From contig DATBRC010000067.1 of the NCBI GenBank assembly GCA_036560485.1, forward strand, positions 49,746-113,745: 64,000 nt of DNA, in the 5' to 3' direction. Made by a program: the position numbers and the translations under genes. The DNA is from DATBRC01 sp036560485 (GTDB lineage Bacteria; Pseudomonadota; Gammaproteobacteria; Burkholderiales; Burkholderiaceae_D). Positions 59,851-64,000 of this stretch are shown here, piece after piece. Numbering within the stretch: position 1 is the stretch's first letter; each line of letters opens with the position of its first letter. Below the pieces are notes generated by a model, which ran no database searches, was not told the origin of the DNA, and saw only the letters and a program-made list of their open reading frames with translations.

Positions 59851-61422
59851 ATGCCTGCAATTTTCTGTTCGAGAAAAGCATGGATAACGGCAGGTTGTAT
59901 TGCCTGCTTGCTTGCGGGTTGCGCCATACAGAGCGACGACATGACGCCTGATATGCATCTGCATTCGACTGATGCACCCCTTAAAAAATTGGATTCTGTT
60001 GCAGTCATCAATCGCATCACGTGGGGCATGAATGGGTCATCAAGCAGACAGGCAAGTGCGCAGAGGCTGGATCGTTACTTTGCGCAGCAGTTGCATCCTG
60101 GTCGTGAAAATTTACCCGAATCGATCACTGCACAAATTGCAGCAATGACCATCACGCAAAGTTCGCTCGGTCAATTAATACCGGAACTCGAACAGCGTCG
60201 TAAGGATGCCGATGCGATTGCCAATGATGACGATAAAAAAGCAGCACAACAAGCATATCAACAGGAATTGAATCGCTTGGCGCGCGAGGCGGCGACCCGT
60301 TCGTTGTTACGTTCTATTTATTCGTCCAATCAATTGCAGGAACAGATGACGTGGTTCTGGATGAATCACTTTACGGTGCATCAGGGTAAACATAATTTAC
60401 GCGCAATGATTGGCGATTATGAAGAACACGCAATCCGGCCTCATGCGCTTGGAAAATTTCGCGACTTACTGGCCGCCACCGTTCATCATCCGGCGATGCT
60501 ACGCTATCTCGATAATGAACAAAACGCAGTCAATCACGTCAATGAAAATTATGCGCGTGAATTAATGGAATTGCATACATTGGGTGTCGATGGTGGTTAT
60601 CGTCAACAAGATGTACAGGAACTGGCTCGTATTTTGACAGGGGTGGGCATCAATCTGAGCACGAATATACCTAATGTGCGGCATGAGCTACAAAGCCAGT
60701 ATGTGCACGATGGCTTGTTCGAATTTAATCCAAACCGGCACGATTACGGTGCCAAGCAATTTTTAGGGCAGCCGATTCATAGTCGCGGATTGGCAGAGTT
60801 GGATGAGGCGATTGACCGGCTCGCGCGTCATCCCGCCACTGCACGATTCATCAGTCGTAAACTGGCGATATTCTTTGTTTCGGATACCCCTTCGCAAGCG
60901 TTGGTCGACAAGATGTCACAAACATTCTTACATAGCGACGGCGATATTGCGGCAACACTCAGTGTGATGTTTGCTTCTCCGGATTTCGCACAGTCACTTG
61001 GACATAAATTCAAGGATCCTATGCATTACGTTATCTCTGCTGTGCGTCTTGCCTATGACGATAAGCCGATTTTAAATGCCGGTCCGATGCTGAACTGGCT
61101 CAATCGAATGGGCGAGCCACTCTATGGGCGCCAAACACCGGATGGTTATCCGATGACGGAAACAGCATGGGCGAGTCCGGGGCAAATGACGACACGTTTT
61201 GAAATCGCAAAAGCGATTGGATCGGGCAGTGCGGGGCTGTTTAAAACAGACGGTCCTCAACCGCAAGAGAAAGCGGCCTTCCCGCAATTGGCAAATGAAC
61301 TCTATTATCAGTCTCTGCAGAAAAAACTTGGCCCAGCAACACGGCAAGCATTGGACCAGGCTGGTTCGCCTCAAGAATGGAATACGTTCCTGCTAGCCTC
61401 TCCCGAAATGATGTATCGCTAA
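59851..61422 (+). CDS. DUF1800 family lipoprotein-like protein
   Basis: This 523-residue protein has a hydrophobic N-terminus with a lipobox-like LLAGCA (Cys at about 25), so it is probably a lipoprotein. The DUF1800 core begins about residue 50 (VAVINRITWGMN) and has LQEQMTWFWMNHFTVHQGK, YARELMELHTLGVDGGYRQQDVQELARILTG, KQFLGQ and HPATARFISRKLAIFFVSD. Its length is typical of the family. The function is unknown. It is followed 18 bases later by its usual partner, a DUF1501 gene, so the two probably work together in the periplasm. Confidence 0.92.
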   Translation: MPAIFCSRKAWITAGCIACLLAGCAIQSDDMTPDMHLHSTDAPLKKLDSVAVINRITWGMNGSSSRQASAQRLDRYFAQQLHPGRENLPESITAQIAAMTITQSSLGQLIPELEQRRKDADAIANDDDKKAAQQAYQQELNRLAREAATRSLLRSIYSSNQLQEQMTWFWMNHFTVHQGKHNLRAMIGDYEEHAIRPHALGKFRDLLAATVHHPAMLRYLDNEQNAVNHVNENYARELMELHTLGVDGGYRQQDVQELARILTGVGINLSTNIPNVRHELQSQYVHDGLFEFNPNRHDYGAKQFLGQPIHSRGLAELDEAIDRLARHPATARFISRKLAIFFVSDTPSQALVDKMSQTFLHSDGDIAATLSVMFASPDFAQSLGHKFKDPMHYVISAVRLAYDDKPILNAGPMLNWLNRMGEPLYGRQTPDGYPMTETAWASPGQMTTRFEIAKAIGSGSAGLFKTDGPQPQEKAAFPQLANELYYQSLQKKLGPATRQALDQAGSPQEWNTFLLASPEMMYR

Positions 61423-61440
61423 AAGCTTGAGGAGCATTTA

Positions 61441-62625
61441 ATGAATCGCCGTGACTTACTTAAAACACTGGCTGTGCTGCCGATGGCGAGTTATGCAGGC
61501 AATTTGTTTGCGGCGCCGGCTACCAAGACAAAGCTCTTGATCGTATTCTTGCGGGGCGGCTATGACGCAGCCAATTTATTGGTGCCCATATCCAGCCAAT
61601 TTTATTACGCATCGCGTCCCAATATTGCGATTGCACGTCCCAGTGCCGATGCGAATGCGGCATTGCCGCTCAATGCTGATTGGGGGCTGCATCCTGTATT
61701 GCGGGAATCCATTTTTCCGTTATTCACCAATGGACAAGCTGCCTTCATACCCTTTGCCGGAACAGACGATATCTCACGCAGTCATTTTGAGACGCAAGAC
61801 AGTATTGAACTTGGCCAGCCGTTGAATAGCAGTCGAAATTATCACTCTGGCTTTCTTAACCGGCTTGCGAGCACCTTAAATGGCGTGGGCGCGATTTCCT
61901 TTACCGACCAATTGCCGTTGATATTTCAAGGGGACGTACAAATACCGAATACGGCGTTGCGATCGATTGGAAAGCCCGTAGTCGATGCACGTCAAAGCAA
62001 TATCATCGCATCGATGTATCAGGGCACCGCGTTGGCACAACAAGTCAATGATGGATTTGCCGTGCGCGAAGATGTGATGCGTGATATGGCAAGCGAAATG
62101 GAGGCTGCCAATCGCAATGCGATTACCACTAAAGGATTTGAACTGGAAGCGCGTCGCATCGCCAAATTAATGAAGGATAAATACAACCTCGGGTTTGTCG
62201 ATATCGGTGGATGGGATACCCATGTGGGCGAGGGTGGAGCGATCGGGTATCTGGCCAGTCGGCTCGATGAACTCGGTCGAGGGCTTGCTGCTTTTGCGCA
62301 AGAGATGGGTGAGGATTGGCGTAATACAGTGACGGTGGTGGTCAGTGAGTTTGGTAGAACGTTCCGCGAGAATGGTAATCGCGGTACCGATCATGGGCAT
62401 GGATCCGTCTATTGGGTGCTCGGTGGCGCGATACATGGAGGGCAAGTCGCGGGTGAACAAGTGCGCGTAGAGCAGGCAACCCTGTTTCAAAATCGGGATT
62501 ACCCTGTTCTCAATGAATATCGCACAATTTTTGCTGGGCTGTTTTCTCGAATGTATGGGCTCAATGCAGCGCAACTTGACCGCATATTTTCCGGGATCAA
62601 AGCGACAGATATGGGTCTTGTGTAG
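61441..62625 (+). CDS. DUF1501 family exported protein
   Basis: This 394-residue protein begins MNRRDLLKTLAVLPMASYAGN, a twin-arginine-like signal (NRRDLLK). The DUF1501 body has LLIVFLRGGYDAANLLVP, HFETQDSIELG, the IGGWDTHVGEGG segment and TVVVSEFGRTFRENGNRGTDHGHGS, the last resembling the metal site of alkaline-phosphatase-like enzymes. A sulfatase/phosphatase-like fold is inferred from these motifs. Its partner gene DUF1800 lies directly upstream. GAGGAG precedes the ATG. Confidence 0.92.
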   Translation: MNRRDLLKTLAVLPMASYAGNLFAAPATKTKLLIVFLRGGYDAANLLVPISSQFYYASRPNIAIARPSADANAALPLNADWGLHPVLRESIFPLFTNGQAAFIPFAGTDDISRSHFETQDSIELGQPLNSSRNYHSGFLNRLASTLNGVGAISFTDQLPLIFQGDVQIPNTALRSIGKPVVDARQSNIIASMYQGTALAQQVNDGFAVREDVMRDMASEMEAANRNAITTKGFELEARRIAKLMKDKYNLGFVDIGGWDTHVGEGGAIGYLASRLDELGRGLAAFAQEMGEDWRNTVTVVVSEFGRTFRENGNRGTDHGHGSVYWVLGGAIHGGQVAGEQVRVEQATLFQNRDYPVLNEYRTIFAGLFSRMYGLNAAQLDRIFSGIKATDMGLV

Positions 62626-62750
62626 TTGGTAGGTGCATCATAACAGAGCAAACGAATGGAAACATTTTGATACAACTGCATGGTATCCACAGGGCTTGAA
62701 TTCCGCGATGCTGTTCATATATCGCCAATATTAATCACTGGAGTTCTACC

Positions 62751-63563
62751 ATGTTTAAAAAATTTGCTCTAAGTATCCTATTGTCAGTATCGAGTGCATA
62801 TGTGTCTGTTGCGCTGGCTGCAGATGATCCCTCACTGCATCAGGTTTATCAAGCTGCGGAAGCAGGACGGTTGGATGAAGCGCAAGGCATGATGGCAAAA
62901 GTCTTGCAGGATCATCCCAATAGTGCGAAAGCGCATTTTGTGGAATCCGAGCTACTCGCCAAGCAAGGCCGTTTCACCAATGCAGAGTCGGAGTTAAATA
63001 CGGCAGAACATCTTGCACCCGGATTGCCGTTTGCAAAACCACAAGCTGTCCAAAACCTTCAATCGCTTCTTGCAAGTCCACACCAAGTTAGTCACGATGG
63101 TATGCCGCTGCAAAACCAGGCAATGGGTGGTTTCCCATGGGGCATGGTCATCATCGGAATGGGCATTCTTGCCGTGATTGCTTTGTTCATGCGTTCCATG
63201 ATGAGAGGAAATTCCTCACTTCAGTCAGTAGGGAGTGGGGTAGGTTATCCACCGGGTTCGCCGCTGTCATCTTATCCGAACGGAACAGTTGCTCCACCAA
63301 TGGGGTCGGCTGCAGGCGGTCTGGGTTCGGGCATTCTGGGTGGGCTTGCCACCGGCGCGGCAGTCGGTGCCGGTATGGTGGCAGGAGAGGCATTAATGCA
63401 TCACTTCACCGATGGCGCGACGCGACCATCGAACCCTGTGCAGCCGCTCGACAATGCATGGAATGCTGCGCCTGATGATATGGGGGGTGCCGATTTCGGC
63501 ATTGCCAACAATAACTCATGGGATGATAGCGGCGGTAGCAGTGGAGGTAATGATTGGGATTAA
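62751..63563 (+). CDS. TPR protein with membrane segment and Gly-rich tail
   Basis: This 270-residue protein has a signal peptide (about 1-24, ALAAD), TPR-like helices (about 28-115, SLHQVYQAAEAGRLDEAQGM and AKAHFVESELLAKQGRFTNAESEL), one hydrophobic helix (about 129-147, WGMVIIGMGILAVIALF) and a Gly/Ser/Pro-rich tail (about 155-270) ending GGSSGGNDWD. The tail is similar to those of some zinc-ribbon or TPM-type membrane proteins, but no enzyme motif is visible. The role is unknown. A terminator follows at 63703. Confidence 0.78.
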   Translation: MFKKFALSILLSVSSAYVSVALAADDPSLHQVYQAAEAGRLDEAQGMMAKVLQDHPNSAKAHFVESELLAKQGRFTNAESELNTAEHLAPGLPFAKPQAVQNLQSLLASPHQVSHDGMPLQNQAMGGFPWGMVIIGMGILAVIALFMRSMMRGNSSLQSVGSGVGYPPGSPLSSYPNGTVAPPMGSAAGGLGSGILGGLATGAAVGAGMVAGEALMHHFTDGATRPSNPVQPLDNAWNAAPDDMGGADFGIANNNSWDDSGGSSGGNDWD

Positions 63564-63702
63564 AGCAAAGCGTAGTTTCACAATGCCGTATATTTCGATC
63601 GCCGTGGCATTTACTATTTATTACAAATATCAAGCTGACAGCATGAAGTGGTAAATATATAGTGATCGCCTCTCCTCCAATTTTGGCATCAAATTGGACT
63701 TC

Positions 63703-63733
63703 ATCCGTGGACAGCGTGTTCACGGATTTTTTT
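63703..63733 (+). terminator. intrinsic terminator
   Basis: The stem ATCCGTG/CACGGAT with an 11-base loop is followed by TTTTTTTAC. It lies about 140 bases after the TPR-protein gene and 14 bases from the end of the convergent hypothetical gene, which it may also serve. Confidence 0.8.
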
Positions 63734-63746
63734 ACGTTGCGATATA

Positions 63747-63959
63747 TTATTTGGGGATGAAATTGGTATCGAACATCGGGATTTCGTCGATGGTGCGATC
63801 CAATGTGTTTTGTCCCGAACGTTGTTTAATGTTGGCGGCGCGCCGATCAATCAGTACCAAGCCTTCATCAGTAATGTAAGGCAATTCAAGCTGCACCATG
63901 ACGCGGCGATCTTCCTTGTCCTGATGGCTATCAGGAGTGATTGGCGAAGCTTGATCCAT
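63747..63959 (-). CDS. hypothetical protein of 70 residues
   Basis: This small acidic protein (MDQASPITPDSHQDKEDRR...) has no signal peptide or membrane segment. The middle MVQLELPYITDEGLVLIDRRAANIKQ suggests a beta-strand-rich fold. GAGGG lies about 7 bases upstream of the ATG, which supports it as a real gene. No family was recognised. It converges on the TPR-protein gene. Confidence 0.6.
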   Translation of the reverse strand: MDQASPITPDSHQDKEDRRVMVQLELPYITDEGLVLIDRRAANIKQRSGQNTLDRTIDEIPMFDTNFIPK

Positions 63960-64000
63960 TGCATACCCTCTGATAAAAGAAATAACTGGTCATGCATCTT

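Overview
The window looks like the chromosome of a betaproteobacterium of the family Oxalobacteraceae (Burkholderiales), probably Herminiimonas-like. The evidence is the miaB-phoH-ybeY order, a phasin with two extracellular polyhydroxyalkanoate depolymerases, a Burkholderiales-type fliT, moderate GC, and an unusual type II secretion operon of the kind seen in that order. The genus is an inference. I see no tRNA, rRNA, CRISPR array, intact transposase or prophage.

Layout. 1-5.2 kb: a small exported protein, the housekeeping genes miaB, phoH-like and ybeY (minus strand), a hot-dog thioesterase, and a three-gene unit of a winged-helix-like protein with two small membrane proteins. 5.7-9.7 kb: a Cys-rich mini-protein and a four-gene Mla-type lipid transport operon. 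10.2-14.2 kb: phasin, an exported alpha/beta hydrolase and a GAF-GGDEF diguanylate cyclase. 14.3-24.2 kb: an eleven-gene, tightly overlapping minus-strand operon for a non-canonical type II secretion system: GspG, F and E, then PilM/N/O/P-like proteins, a cohesin-tailed lipoprotein secretin and three extra pseudopilins. 24.6-30.8 kb: a Sel1-repeat protein, three exported proteins (coiled coil, PDZ-like, FecR-like), and a paralogue that fuses the PilP/GspC-like protein to the secretin's cohesin tail.

31.2-40.2 kb: two exported PHB depolymerases with closely matching promoters, flanking a TPR-glycosyltransferase and a prolyl 4-hydroxylase. 40.2-46.1 kb: a Sel1 protein, a TPR-glycosyltransferase, the decayed 3' end of a third copy, a SEC-C/TPR/O-GlcNAc-transferase-like protein and fliT, which suggests flagellin glycosylation. 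46.1-54.8 kb: small membrane proteins, a Gln/Ser-rich exported protein, a membrane PAS-GGDEF protein, an SRAP peptidase, a PEP-CTERM protein and an outer-membrane-like protein. 54.9-59.7 kb: a CzcE-like lipoprotein, an SDR, then a repeat-rich low-gene region. 59.8-64 kb: a DUF1800/DUF1501 pair, a TPR-membrane protein and a small hypothetical gene.

How the genes may work together. The secretion operon and the two exported depolymerases probably serve extracellular PHA degradation, and the phasin shows that the cell also makes PHA. The fusion protein and the exported trio lie between the secretion operon and the depolymerases and may be accessory parts. The noncoding DNA is unusually rich in structured palindromic elements: at least four families, plus a hairpin array carrying tRNA/tmRNA-3'-end-like sequence. 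Within this array the stems vary while their pairing and the connecting sequences are conserved.
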